A stretch of DNA of 64,000 nt, from the NCBI RefSeq assembly GCF_023715205.1, contig NZ_JAMBNR010000001.1, positions 248,001 through 312,000 of the forward strand, in the 5' to 3' direction. The notes under the pieces were generated by a model. It was given only the letters and a program-made list of their open reading frames with translations, had not been told where the DNA came from and did not search any database. The DNA is from Mesobacillus maritimus (GTDB lineage Bacteria > Bacillota > Bacilli > Bacillales > Cytobacillaceae). The translations under genes were made by a program, and so were the position numbers. This document shows, one piece after another, positions 26,548 through 34,982 of the stretch; positions within the stretch are counted from its first letter, which is position 1; each line of letters begins with the position of its first letter.

Positions 26548-29073
26548 CTAGACAGACATCCGATTATTTTCTTTCTTCTCAATAGAACTTGATATAGAAT
26601 AGAATTTTGGATTTAAAGGTGGTAGCATTTCAATAAAACGTTCAAACGACAATTCACATGCTTCATATTTTTCTAATAAATCCAACACAGTTATTTTTGT
26701 TTCAAGAATACGTTTCTCATATACTCCTTCTTCAGCCATAGCCTCTAATTCAAATCTATGTGGTGGACATACCGTAATAGCCGCTAACTCTTTCACCTGC
26801 TCAGCAGTAGCAGGTTGTGTTAGATCCAGCCAGTTTTGAAGTAAATGATCCAGAGAGATTGGCCTATTAATCGGAAGATAGGTAGTTGATTCCGTATTTT
26901 TTAGAACCACAATATCATGTGCATTCAGTTTGAATCGTTTTAACACACGATCTACGATTTCGGCTTCATTACTAGGAAACACACCGAGCTTATCTCCTTC
27001 CTTAAAAGCCACTTCCTCAGGAATTGATAGCTTTGTAGCGTCAACAAAGCCTTCTGAAATCCGATCGTTATATTCTAATGACAACTCAGTACCTGTTACA
27101 AATTGCATGCCTAGACCATTGGACGCTTGTTTTTGTTCAGAGCTACCTTCAAATTTTAACCCAAAGGCCTTGAGCGCATTTGAAAGCAATTCTTTTTTCC
27201 ACTGTTCAAGTTGTTTTTCAAACTCACCGCTTGCATCTGCCTCACCTCGTTGGGAAAATCTTGTTGCCCCTTTCTGCTCCAACTGTTCATCGATCATAGA
27301 TGGAACGTTTTGATAAGTACTTGCCCAGTTTCGGTCCCCACATCCAAACACCGCATAATTTACACCCTTTAATTCACCATACTGCACAGTGTCTAGCCAT
27401 TTTACAAACTTTCGGGCATTTTTAGGCGGTTTCCCGTTATAGGATGATGTAACAATAATCACTGCTCCTTCTTTAGGTAAACGACCAATATAATCATCGA
27501 GGGTGCCTACTTCCGTCTTTACCCCATAAGCATTTGCAAGGTCCCCTAAATCCCGGGCAACTCCTTCAGCCGTTCCCATATTGGATCCGTACAAAACAAG
27601 CAATGGTTTATTATCTACCCCCAGTAGTTTTCCCGCTCCTTTTTTATCCAGTTGTTTCGTTCTTTTAGCCTCCGTTGTTAGGGAGAAAGGATCCAATATT
27701 TTCTTATTTCTAAGCTTAACTCGTAGCTTAAAATTGTCTGGTTTAAGAGTTAATGTTTGTTTAATTTTCAATTCATAATTTTCATGATCGACTAACTCAA
27801 AATGCTGTAAAATCATACCGAGTACTAATGTAGCCTCATGAAGAGCAAATTGCATTCCAATACATGCTCGTTGCCCGTTCCCAAATGGTTTGTAAGCATC
27901 GTGTGGAATATTCTTCGGATTATCAAAACGCTCAGGCTTAAACTCCTCAGCATCTTCACCCCAAGCATTTTTGTCGCGATGAAGTTGTGGCAATAATACA
28001 ACAACATTTTGACGCTTTTCAATTGGATATTTTCCACCTAACACCATATCTTCCTTGGCATATAAGGTAAATTGCGGTGCAGTTGGATAAAGACGTAAGG
28101 ATTCGTTTAGTATCTGTCGAATATATTTAAGCTGTGTAACTTGTTTATAGGTCGGAATAGGACTTGTTAGCACTTGGTCAACTTCTGCGTAAGCCTTTTT
28201 CATAACCTCTGGATGTTTGAGCATTAAATACAGAGCAAATGATAGTAACCCACTTGTTGTCTCATGTCCTGCAATAAGGAACGTAATGATCTGGAATCGA
28301 ATATTTTCATCATCTAATTGCTCGCCTGTCTGTGGATCATTAGCTGTTAACATCCGTGCAAGCAAATCGGTTTCACCTTGGTCGCCTTGTTCTCTTCGTT
28401 CTGCAATCAATTTATCAACCAGAGAGAACATCGCCTGAATATCTTGTTCAAACTGCTTTTTCTTAGAAATATACAACTTATTTTGAATCGGTAAACGTGT
28501 ACTTTGATGCATGGCTTCATCTAAAGCGTTGACCATACTGATGATAAAAGGGTTATGTTCTTCTTGATAAAAGCTGTTGAAACGATAATTAAATCCACAC
28601 AAACCGATTGTATCTAACGTTAGTCTTGTCATATTATCGGGTACATCAATGCTCTCATTTTGACCCAATCTAGCCCATTTCTGCACTAATTGTAAAGCAA
28701 TGTCTACCATCATAGAATGGTAGCCTTTCATCGCTTGTTGACTGAATGATGGAATCAAAATATTATGTGCTTTTTGCCAATTGGGTTCTTGTGTTTTTCC
28801 AGTAAACAGCCCATCCCCAGCAAATGCGCGGACAAAATGAAGTCCTCCAGCAAGACTTTTATCAAACTTAGAATCATCACAAACTTCCTTAACCCATTCC
28901 TCTCCAGAAAGAACAATTTGTGAAAATCCACCATAAAACTCCATGCGAAAAATAGGTCCATACCTATCGGCTAACTTACAGAGTGATAATGTTGGTTCGT
29001 CCTTATCAAGTAAAGGAACATTTCCCAGTGGTCCATATGTTTTTGGTTGCGGAATCCGCATTTGCTTTTCCAT
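26548..29073 (-). CDS. CYP102 (P450-BM3-type) fusion lacking its NADPH domain
   Basis: An 841-residue homologue of the self-sufficient fatty acid hydroxylase P450-BM3 (about 1,049 residues). Heme domain: I-helix AGHETTS (268-274), ExxR in NESLRLYP, heme Cys404 in [11 protein letters not shown] flavodoxin/FMN domain follows ([13 protein letters not shown], near residue 490), then the start of the FAD domain through the RxYS-like KFYSISSS, after which the protein ends in [10 protein letters not shown]. The second FAD motif and the whole NADPH-binding domain (about 200 residues) are missing. By eye the BM3 substrate anchors R47/Y51 are not kept (FYGGFSQI). ATG at 29073 follows GGGGGA. Preceded by its TetR repressor gene. 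Confidence 0.9.
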   Translation of the reverse strand: MEKQMRIPQPKTYGPLGNVPLLDKDEPTLSLCKLADRYGPIFRMEFYGGFSQIVLSGEEWVKEVCDDSKFDKSLAGGLHFVRAFAGDGLFTGKTQEPNWQKAHNILIPSFSQQAMKGYHSMMVDIALQLVQKWARLGQNESIDVPDNMTRLTLDTIGLCGFNYRFNSFYQEEHNPFIISMVNALDEAMHQSTRLPIQNKLYISKKKQFEQDIQAMFSLVDKLIAERREQGDQGETDLLARMLTANDPQTGEQLDDENIRFQIITFLIAGHETTSGLLSFALYLMLKHPEVMKKAYAEVDQVLTSPIPTYKQVTQLKYIRQILNESLRLYPTAPQFTLYAKEDMVLGGKYPIEKRQNVVVLLPQLHRDKNAWGEDAEEFKPERFDNPKNIPHDAYKPFGNGQRACIGMQFALHEATLVLGMILQHFELVDHENYELKIKQTLTLKPDNFKLRVKLRNKKILDPFSLTTEAKRTKQLDKKGAGKLLGVDNKPLLVLYGSNMGTAEGVARDLGDLANAYGVKTEVGTLDDYIGRLPKEGAVIIVTSSYNGKPPKNARKFVKWLDTVQYGELKGVNYAVFGCGDRNWASTYQNVPSMIDEQLEQKGATRFSQRGEADASGEFEKQLEQWKKELLSNALKAFGLKFEGSSEQKQASNGLGMQFVTGTELSLEYNDRISEGFVDATKLSIPEEVAFKEGDKLGVFPSNEAEIVDRVLKRFKLNAHDIVVLKNTESTTYLPINRPISLDHLLQNWLDLTQPATAEQVKELAAITVCPPHRFELEAMAEEGVYEKRILETKITVLDLLEKYEACELSFERFIEMLPPLNPKFYSISSSIEKKENNRMSV

Positions 29074-29158
29074 AGATAAAATTTCCCCCAAACCTTCTAA
29101 TTATATCTAAGCTTGATTTCTTAATACTTTTACTTCAATAGGAAAAACAAGAATAAAC

Positions 29159-29734
29159 TTATTGACTTTCTTTTTTTCCAGCTACCCCATATAACACAAA
29201 CTCAGCTATCTCTTCACTAATATTACCTAATGGCATTGTTTCAGGGCTAACCTGCTCTTGAACCTTTTCAAAGTTTAAAATTGCCCAAATCGCACTGGTA
29301 ATTCCTATTTCATATAATAGGGACTGCACTGGAGTTAATTGATCGTTCGCAACTTTTTTCATAAGGTGTTTCATATGTTTGTCTTGGGTATAAACCTGTT
29401 CTAAAAATACTTTTGCCAATTCCGGATGATAAGGGTACTCCCTAAATAGAATGTTAAAACTATCTAGATTGCTGCGTACTAAATCCATACGTGCCTGGAT
29501 GATATCATGTACATCAGGCTCAAGATCATTCTCTACTTTTTTAAAAACAGACGGAGTAATACAAGCTAAGAAGATTTCTTTTTTATTTTTAAAATGCTTA
29601 TATAAAGCAGCTTCTGAGACACCAACTCTACGTGCGATTTCCGCGGTTGTTGCCCCATTGTACCCGCGTTCAGCAAATAATTTTCTTGACTTTTGGATGA
29701 TTTTTTCTTTTGTATTTGTTTTTTGCCCCATCAT
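29159..29734 (-). CDS. TetR-family repressor, FatR/BM3R1-like
   Basis: A 191-residue TetR protein directly upstream of the CYP102 gene on the same strand, the same arrangement as bm3R1-cyp102A1 and fatR-cyp102A3. HTH: EKIIQKSRKLFAERGYNGATTAEIARRVGVSEAALYKHF. In the known cases fatty acids release the repressor. The double ATG at 29734 follows GTGGGG; the longer frame from 29773 runs into the operator-like dyad and is unlikely. The 85-bp gap to the P450 implies one transcript. Confidence 0.9.
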   Translation of the reverse strand: MMGQKTNTKEKIIQKSRKLFAERGYNGATTAEIARRVGVSEAALYKHFKNKKEIFLACITPSVFKKVENDLEPDVHDIIQARMDLVRSNLDSFNILFREYPYHPELAKVFLEQVYTQDKHMKHLMKKVANDQLTPVQSLLYEIGITSAIWAILNFEKVQEQVSPETMPLGNISEEIAEFVLYGVAGKKESQ

Positions 29735-29756
29735 TTCCCCACTTTCAGCTAAGGTT

Positions 29757-29774
29757 AGTGAATACTTACTCACT
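29757..29774. promoter_or_regulatory. Operator-like dyad upstream of the TetR-P450 operon
   Basis: AGTGAATACTTACTCACT is an imperfect 18-bp dyad (arms AGTGA/TCACT) 23 bp before the TetR start, where an autoregulatory site is expected. Size and symmetry resemble FadR/BM3R1 boxes. Confidence 0.55.
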
Positions 29775-29876
29775 CAATTTATACATTATTGCAAAAATTA
29801 AAACAATACTTATTTTCACTAAAATTATCTACAATTTTCGACAATTGCTAACTGTCCTGATTTTAACTGGTTAACA

Positions 29877-30185
29877 CTAAATAAATTCTATCCTATCTAT
29901 CTTTATGAGGTACCGCTTCTTTCCCTGATGTTTCTTAAGTAAAAAGCCTCTGTGAAACCCTTTTGTTGACTTCCGCTCAAGCCACTTGGTTATCCGCGTG
30001 GTGTCCGAGAGTCTATCTAGCTCTGCCCACAGAGGCAAAACTTCTTTTCTCAGAGCCTCTTTTTCATGATATTCGGCCACGCATTTCTTACTCCTCGCCT
30101 TGTCGGGTCAGCCTTGGCCTCGCATTGTCGAAGAGTCTTCGTGTCCTCTGTTACAATCACCATACCAGAAAACCAGCATCGCTCT
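29877..30185. other. Compositionally distinct segment with long-range stem
   Basis: Richer in G+C than its surroundings. GCCTCTGTG at 29946-29954 pairs with CACAGAGGC at 30028-30036. A leftward 67-codon frame (29877-30080: MAEYHEKEALRKEVLPLWAE, ending KKRYLIKIDRIEFI) has no ribosome binding site. It could be a small RNA, an intron or transposon remnant, or a small gene; I do not recognise it. Confidence 0.35.
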
Positions 30186-30397
30186 TTAACACTACATGAA
30201 CAAAAAAACACTTGGACATGCAAGAAAAATTAATTTGTGCATAACTTTTATTTAGTTAACAGCAACTACAATGAATACTTTTCACTACCACTGTAGTAAA
30301 AATATGGATTACAAGCAGGAAATGAAGGAAACATGTCGAAATTCAACCTATACAAGAAAAATTTCACCAGGATTTCATAAAGGAGTTGCAAAACAGG

Positions 30398-31225
30398 ATG
30401 GGTTTGACGTACGATGAAAAGTCCTCAATTACTGAGTTTATCATTAATAATAAAGCGCAATTTGAAAACAAACTTTTATCAGAGGCTGTAAACGTCGCCT
30501 CTAAAATTCAAGACATACTGCAAACAGGAAATATTGATCTTCTTGTAAATGCACAGAAGTTAGTAATATATGTTGTTGAACAAAAAGAAACTGAGCTCGT
30601 AAGTTTTGCCGAACAGGAAGGTGTCGTGTGGGCAAAACATTCTCTAACGCTCGCTTTTAAGCTAGAATGGGTCCAAGCGATTAGAAGGACTTTATGGCAT
30701 TTCCTTTATAAATTTGAACAGTTACATGAAAAGAGAAGTACCATGGATCAATTTTATGAACAAGAAAAATTGATTAATGATCGGATTGACCAATTTTTGA
30801 ACAACTTTTTCCTTAGTTATTCGCATTATAAAGACGAGTTGATTAAATCTCAAAGACAAATGGTGGAACATTTATCTGTTCCGATTATTCCTGTTAGTCG
30901 TACGGTTGCTGTTCTACCTTTAATAGGTTTAATTGATTCATATCGCATTAAGACGATTGAGGAAAAGGTTCTAACTGACATTGAACAATTAAAAGTTGAA
31001 ACCCTCATAATTGATCTTTCTGGCGTTGTTACTATGGAAAAAGACATATTAGACCATTTCCGTAAAGTTTTAAGTGGTATTTCGTTGATGGGTTGTGAAG
31101 CTGTTTTAACTGGTTTACGCCCTGAATTGGTCAGAAATATGATTCATGATGGAATTACTTTCAGAGACAAGGCTAATACAAGAGGTACCCTTCAACAAAC
31201 CTTAAAAAAATATCTAGAACATTAG
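30398..31225 (+). CDS. RsbR-type stressosome paralogue with altered STAS domain
   Basis: A 275-residue protein: an all-helical N-terminal sensor half (globin-like in RsbR proteins) and a C-terminal STAS domain from about residue 160 (VPIIPVSRTVAVLPLIGLID, LIIDLSGVV, GCEAVLTGLRPELV). In RsbRA the STAS domain is phosphorylated on two Thr, in DT after DLSGV and in GIRPEIAQT. Here the first position reads TMEKDI and the second GLRPELVRN, so both phosphoacceptors appear lost. It may act as a structural or input subunit. ATG at 30398 lies 12 bases after AAAGGAG; TTG at 30386 is too close to it. Stands alone. Confidence 0.8.
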   Translation: MGLTYDEKSSITEFIINNKAQFENKLLSEAVNVASKIQDILQTGNIDLLVNAQKLVIYVVEQKETELVSFAEQEGVVWAKHSLTLAFKLEWVQAIRRTLWHFLYKFEQLHEKRSTMDQFYEQEKLINDRIDQFLNNFFLSYSHYKDELIKSQRQMVEHLSVPIIPVSRTVAVLPLIGLIDSYRIKTIEEKVLTDIEQLKVETLIIDLSGVVTMEKDILDHFRKVLSGISLMGCEAVLTGLRPELVRNMIHDGITFRDKANTRGTLQQTLKKYLEH

Positions 31226-31376
31226 ACTTGAATAACTTGTATGCAGCTATAAGAACGGTATGATGTGTGTTAAATGAATACAGATTTAACCAATATTAAA
31301 GAAAAAACAGGGAGAACTTTTTGCACTTTAAAATTTAGGGGCAATTTGCAAAGCTAGAGAAATTAAAAACATTAGA

Positions 31377-31407
31377 AATAGCAAGGCGGAGGTTATCCCT
31401 TGCTATT
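31377..31407 (+). terminator. Probable terminator downstream of the RsbR-like gene
   Basis: AATAGCAAGG pairs with CCTTGCTATT, followed by TTGCTATT, about 150 bp past the stop. The T-tract is short. Confidence 0.5.
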
Positions 31408-31424
31408 TTGCTATTAATTGCTCA

Positions 31425-31660
31425 CGAAGAAAACATTTCCGCTACCTTCTATGAGAATTTATAGGAGGAGAATTTCCTGCTATTGTATTTAGAGGAAGCT
31501 TAAGAAGAGGATATAAACGGAGATATTCCGATTAACCACTCTTAATAACACAAAAATTCAAATATTTGGATAGTCTAACCCGGAAAAACTCCTCAGATTT
31601 TTAGGGGAATTTAGGTATTTCCCAATTTAACCGGAGTTTTTCCGATTATTTTTCATACGC
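31425..31660. repeat. Cluster of short inverted repeats (GGA..TTTCC type)
   Basis: Gene-free A/T-rich stretch with repeated small dyads: GGAGAATTTCC, CGGAGATATTCCG, and CCGGAAAAACTCC (31580s) facing GGAGTTTTTCCG (31640s) across about 50 bases. It looks like a degraded non-coding repeat different from the other two families in the window. No open frame of note between 31226 and 31931. Confidence 0.45.
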
Positions 31661-31793
31661 AATGAAATCACCAGTTTGTAGAACAATTTGCAAATAAAAG
31701 TGTAGTGTATTTTGCTGTGGATTACTAGCTGCCCCCATATTTATTTACAAATTCACCCAAAACAATGATCAAAATCCCTTTATCAACAAAAAT

Positions 31794-31824
31794 AGACCTC
31801 CAAATCACCTTATAATTTGAAGGT
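31794..31824. terminator. Hairpin with T-rich tail
   Basis: GACCTCCAAAT pairs with ATTTGAAGGTC with one mismatch; a T-rich tail follows rightward. No gene ends nearby on the plus strand, but the leftward YjcZ gene ends at 31932. Confidence 0.5.
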
Positions 31825-31931
31825 CATTTTCATTTTATTTTTTATTGTTTGCGATAGTTTACGGATTCTCTGTTTTTCCTAATTTGTGTAGCTTTAATCA
31901 TAAAACCACACTTTACTTATTCAAAATAAGT

Positions 31932-32051
31932 TTACCAATAGCCGTAACCGCCGTAACCTCTTCCGTAGCCACCTGCACCAACAATGATCAATAGGATAAA
32001 CAGTACGACAAGTAAAGCAAAACCTGTACCATATCCGCCTTTACCACTCAT
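31932..32051 (-). CDS. YjcZ-family small hydrophobic peptide
   Basis: 39 residues: MSGKGGYGTGFALLVVLFIL, then LIIVGAGGYGRGYGGYGYW. One transmembrane helix with a glycine/tyrosine-rich tail, the pattern of the sporulation-associated YjcZ/CotH-like small peptides of Bacillus. ATG at 32051 follows TTGGAGGTG. Longer upstream frame is not needed. Likely expressed in sporulation, by family. Confidence 0.85.
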   Translation of the reverse strand: MSGKGGYGTGFALLVVLFILLIIVGAGGYGRGYGGYGYW

Positions 32052-32222
32052 TCTATACACCTCCAATTTTACTAGGTCACTATTAAAATATGCACCAAGC
32101 CTCAGATTCGTTTGGGCAATCAATAAGATTAAGGAGATGTATAAATCTTTCAAACAAAAATTTTCAAGGTCCGTGGACCCAAGGCAAAGTCTGAGTTACA
32201 AAAAGCTATAAAACGGTCCTCG

Positions 32223-33362
32223 TTAATGGGGCTTTAATACAACCTTTATACAATCTTCAGTTTTAGTATCAAACACTTCATAGCCATGCTTTGCTTGCTC
32301 AAGAGGCAATACATGTGTAATAATATCCCCCATATCCACTTTTCCTTGATTTGCCAACTCATATAGGTATGGCATATACGGAATGACAGGTGCCTGTCCT
32401 GTTTTTATATCTACATTTCGTTGAAAAATATCACCCAATGGGAACGCATTATATCTTCCACCGTACACACCTGTGACTTGGATCGTTCCACCTTTGCGTA
32501 CAGCTTGACTTGCAATAACTAGCGCCCCCATCGAGCCACCTTGTAATTTTAAACCAGTCGCTAGGAACTCCATAGGAGTAAATTTCCCGTCCATCCCGAC
32601 TGCGTCAATGACAACATCCGCTCCACCCTTAGTCAGTTCTTTAATATATTCACCCGTATTTTGATGTTGTTCAAAATTGATGGTTTCAACCTTATTTGTC
32701 CGCTTTGCATGTTTTAAACGATAATCAATATAGTCTACAGCAATGACACGTTTTGCTCCTTTTAACCAAGCAAATTTTTGTGCAAGTAAACCTACAGGGC
32801 CACAACCTAAAATGACCACTGTGTCACCATTTTTTACGCCAGCATGATCGACACTCCAGTAAGCTGTTCCAGCTGCGTCTGCAAGAAGCACTAGTTTTTC
32901 ATCTTCTATCTCACAATTATCAGGTATCTTAAAAGGAGTAAAATTTCCAAAAGGAACTCGTAAATACTCCGCCTGTCCACCAGCAAGTCCCCCGGTTAAC
33001 TCCGAGTAACCAAAGAAACCTCCCATCTCTCCGTGAGGGTTAGAATTATCACATTGACTGGTCAAATCATGATTACAATACCAACATTGCCCACAAGCCG
33101 GTTGGAACGGGATTATGACCCGGTCTCCCTTTTTAACTTTTGTCACTTCAGGACCCACTTCTTCGACAATCCCCAGCGGCTCATGGCCGATAACAAAATC
33201 CGTTGGTGAGTTTGGGATCATTCCATGGATCAAATGTAAGTCAGAACCACAAATAGCCGAAGTTGTTACTTTTACTATAATATCATCGGGATTCTCAATA
33301 TCTGGTGTCTTCACTTCTCTTACCTCAATATTTTTTATCCCTTGATAGGTGACAGCTTTCAT
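32223..33362 (-). CDS. Zinc-dependent alcohol dehydrogenase (MDR family)
   Basis: A 379-residue medium-chain dehydrogenase resembling formaldehyde/threonine dehydrogenase-like enzymes. Catalytic Zn: Cys in SAICGSDLHL and the GHEPLG motif; structural Zn: CGQCWYCNHDLTSQC; NAD site: VVILGCGPVGLLAQ. An insertion after the structural loop (GEMGGFFGYSELTGGLAGGQ) is typical of the glutathione-independent formaldehyde dehydrogenase-like branch. Substrate unknown. GGAGGG lies close to the ATG. It follows the two leftward coat genes at only 18 bp, so it may share their transcript. Confidence 0.9.
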   Translation of the reverse strand: MKAVTYQGIKNIEVREVKTPDIENPDDIIVKVTTSAICGSDLHLIHGMIPNSPTDFVIGHEPLGIVEEVGPEVTKVKKGDRVIIPFQPACGQCWYCNHDLTSQCDNSNPHGEMGGFFGYSELTGGLAGGQAEYLRVPFGNFTPFKIPDNCEIEDEKLVLLADAAGTAYWSVDHAGVKNGDTVVILGCGPVGLLAQKFAWLKGAKRVIAVDYIDYRLKHAKRTNKVETINFEQHQNTGEYIKELTKGGADVVIDAVGMDGKFTPMEFLATGLKLQGGSMGALVIASQAVRKGGTIQVTGVYGGRYNAFPLGDIFQRNVDIKTGQAPVIPYMPYLYELANQGKVDMGDIITHVLPLEQAKHGYEVFDTKTEDCIKVVLKPH

Positions 33363-33380
33363 AAAAATATCCCTCCTTTT

Positions 33381-33740
33381 TTATTGATCTGGCGTAGCAA
33401 ACATTCCTCTTCGGTCAGTATCTATTGGAAATAAATTCATTTCAGCTATTTGAACAGCTGTTTCAGCCGCTTTTAAATCCACTTCGTATTGAGTTTTAAA
33501 ATCTTTAGGGTTTAGCCAGCCTTTTTTAATCATAAAGTCCGCTATTTCTGCATGTAGATCTAATGCTCTTTCCATTTGACTCGTTAATATTTTTCTTAAT
33601 TCAGGACTAGCTGTTTCAGTTATCGCAAAACCATAGTTGCGGATGCCATTTTTAACTGATAATAAAAAATCCATCGCAAATGCAGAGTCTGCTAAGTTAG
33701 GCATTCCCTCAGCATTCCTTGGATCTAAATAGTCTTGCAT
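33381..33740 (-). CDS. CotF-like spore coat protein
   Basis: 119 residues with the CotF ferritin-like helical pattern: MDFLLSVKNGIRNYGFAITE, TASPELRKILTSQMERALDL, HAEIADFMIKKGWLNP, then a helix to FPIDTDRRGMF. It is the second gene of a leftward pair with the 72-residue protein encoded upstream; the mirror-image pair starts at 34116. CotF-family proteins are spore coat components; direct evidence here is homology by eye. Confidence 0.85.
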   Translation of the reverse strand: MQDYLDPRNAEGMPNLADSAFAMDFLLSVKNGIRNYGFAITETASPELRKILTSQMERALDLHAEIADFMIKKGWLNPKDFKTQYEVDLKAAETAVQIAEMNLFPIDTDRRGMFATPDQ

Positions 33741-33754
33741 TACCTCACCTCTAA

Positions 33755-33970
33755 CTAGTGTAATAGTTCATTTTGGTTATAATAAGCAGTTATTTCCTTA
33801 ATCGCTTGAATGGATTGTTGCACATCTTTTTCCATTAATTGCTTCAATTCATTATCAAAACATAGTCCTTGCATCAGTTTTGAACGAAGCAAGCAGACGG
33901 TTTTGAAATTTAGAATCTCATGAGTTTCTAATGTTTCATGTAGAGCTAAAGTTTCTTCTTGTTGCATCAT
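33755..33970 (-). CDS. Small helical protein paired with CotF-like gene
   Basis: About 71 residues from the double ATG at 33970, which follows GGCGGAGGTG. LALHETLETHEILNFKTVCL and LKQLMEKDVQQSIQAIKEIT form two helices and match the 68-residue protein encoded at 34116 (LHET..-HEIL-FK in both). It probably forms a coat sub-assembly with the CotF-like protein encoded 14 bp downstream. Confidence 0.8.
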   Translation of the reverse strand: MMQQEETLALHETLETHEILNFKTVCLLRSKLMQGLCFDNELKQLMEKDVQQSIQAIKEITAYYNQNELLH

Positions 33971-34115
33971 TACACCTCCGCCTTTTATATCAACAATAAT
34001 ATTCTCCCCCAATCTACTCAAGGCATGTTATGGGATATTCTTACATCCACACTTCTGTATAAACCAGATTTTTAAAAGCAAGATATTAGACAAAAAGATC
34101 TTGGAGTGAATTTTC

Positions 34116-34322
34116 GTGACCAAATATTTAGGCCTGCATGAGACGATCGATGTCCATGAGATATTAACATTTAAGCACTTAAGCTTAACGAAGACTACAA
34201 CCATGAGTAAACTCGTACAAGACCCTGCATTAAAAGGAATTCTTGAAGAAGATTCGACTGCATGTTCAAACCATATCCACCAATTGCAAAAATTTATCAC
34301 TAATCGGGAGGAGACCCTATGA
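34116..34322 (+). CDS. Small helical protein paired with CotF-like gene, second copy
   Basis: 68 residues starting GTG behind TTGGAGTG. LGLHETIDVHEILTFKHLSL and LKGILEEDSTACSNHIHQLQ match the leftward 71-residue protein in order and spacing. Its stop overlaps the next gene's ATG by four bases (ATGA), so the two are coupled. Confidence 0.8.
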   Translation: MTKYLGLHETIDVHEILTFKHLSLTKTTTMSKLVQDPALKGILEEDSTACSNHIHQLQKFITNREETL

Positions 34323-34624
34323 ACCAATTGATTCAAAGTTTAATGGGTATGGGTGGCTTGACGGATCAAGTCATTGCGACAGATTTTTTAATTTCTACAA
34401 AATCTTCCATAAAAGACTATTCTGCTGCACTAACAGAAACTGCTACTCCAGAATTACGTGCTGCTCTTCGAGAACAATTACGTGCTGCAATTGACACACA
34501 TGAGAAAATGACTAATTACATGATTGAAAAGGGTTATTACCACCCTCATTCGTTAAGTGAGCAACTCAATGTGGACCTTACTGCATCAGATACAGCTTTA
34601 AACTTAGAAAAAAAGATGAAATAG
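34319..34624 (+). CDS. CotF-like spore coat protein, second copy
   Basis: 101 residues: VIATDFLISTKSSIKDYSAA, LTETATPELRAALREQLRAA, THEKMTNYMIEKGYYHP, the same helical layout as the protein at 33381. The two share TETA(S/T)PELR and the MI.KG motif. GGGAGGAG overlaps the upstream coding end as ribosome binding site. Followed by a good terminator. Confidence 0.85.
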   Translation: MNQLIQSLMGMGGLTDQVIATDFLISTKSSIKDYSAALTETATPELRAALREQLRAAIDTHEKMTNYMIEKGYYHPHSLSEQLNVDLTASDTALNLEKKMK

Positions 34625-34653
34625 GTGATTTAGAAAGTATTTTTCAAACGATC

Positions 34654-34686
34654 AAAAGCTCCTTTCCGTAAAAAAGGAGCTTTTTT
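34654..34686 (+). terminator. Terminator of the rightward coat pair
   Basis: AAAAGCTCCTTT pairs with AAAGGAGCTTTT, followed by a T-run, 30 bp past the stop. Confidence 0.9.
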
Positions 34687-34689
34687 GAA

Positions 34690-34950
34690 TTTAACAATAA
34701 TTGCATTACCTGCCGCAATCGCTGTTCCCACTTTATGTGCAAATAAATTTAATTTCTTTAAAAATATTCTGCTGACATTCGCTCATGAACAGGTATTGTA
34801 ACAGCTATCTTTGCCTCCTTTTTCGCTTCTTCAATTCAAAAATGCAGATCTTCTTTTGTTCTTAGCAGGCACGGTATCGATAAGACTATCATCCTGTGGG
34901 TCTCTTACCTCGAAAGATTGTTGCCGACCTACCCATTTTCCAGAAAATTT
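34690..34950 (-). pseudogene. Remnant of an aldehyde dehydrogenase gene
   Basis: Read leftward from about 34935, three frames in turn give aldehyde dehydrogenase fragments: WVGRQQSFEVRDPQDDSLID and TVPAKNK, then EEAKKEAKIAVTIPVHERMS, then NLFAHKVGTAIAAGNAIIVK. These match the N-terminal strands, a helix, and the NAD-site segment of one enzyme family, but with a frameshift between the first two and a missing stretch of about 80 residues before the third. The remnant sits between the coat-gene terminator and the homoserine dehydrogenase gene. Confidence 0.75.
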
Positions 34951-34982
34951 TTTTTCTTCTAGTAACCCCTGCACTCACCCTT

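Noticed and set aside
29877-30080. 67-codon leftward frame as a protein gene
   Set aside because: No Shine-Dalgarno and no family resemblance; kept only as part of an unexplained segment.
32150-32222. Riboswitch-like hairpins before the zinc alcohol dehydrogenase stop
   Set aside because: Only short, non-conserved pairings, located downstream rather than upstream of the gene.
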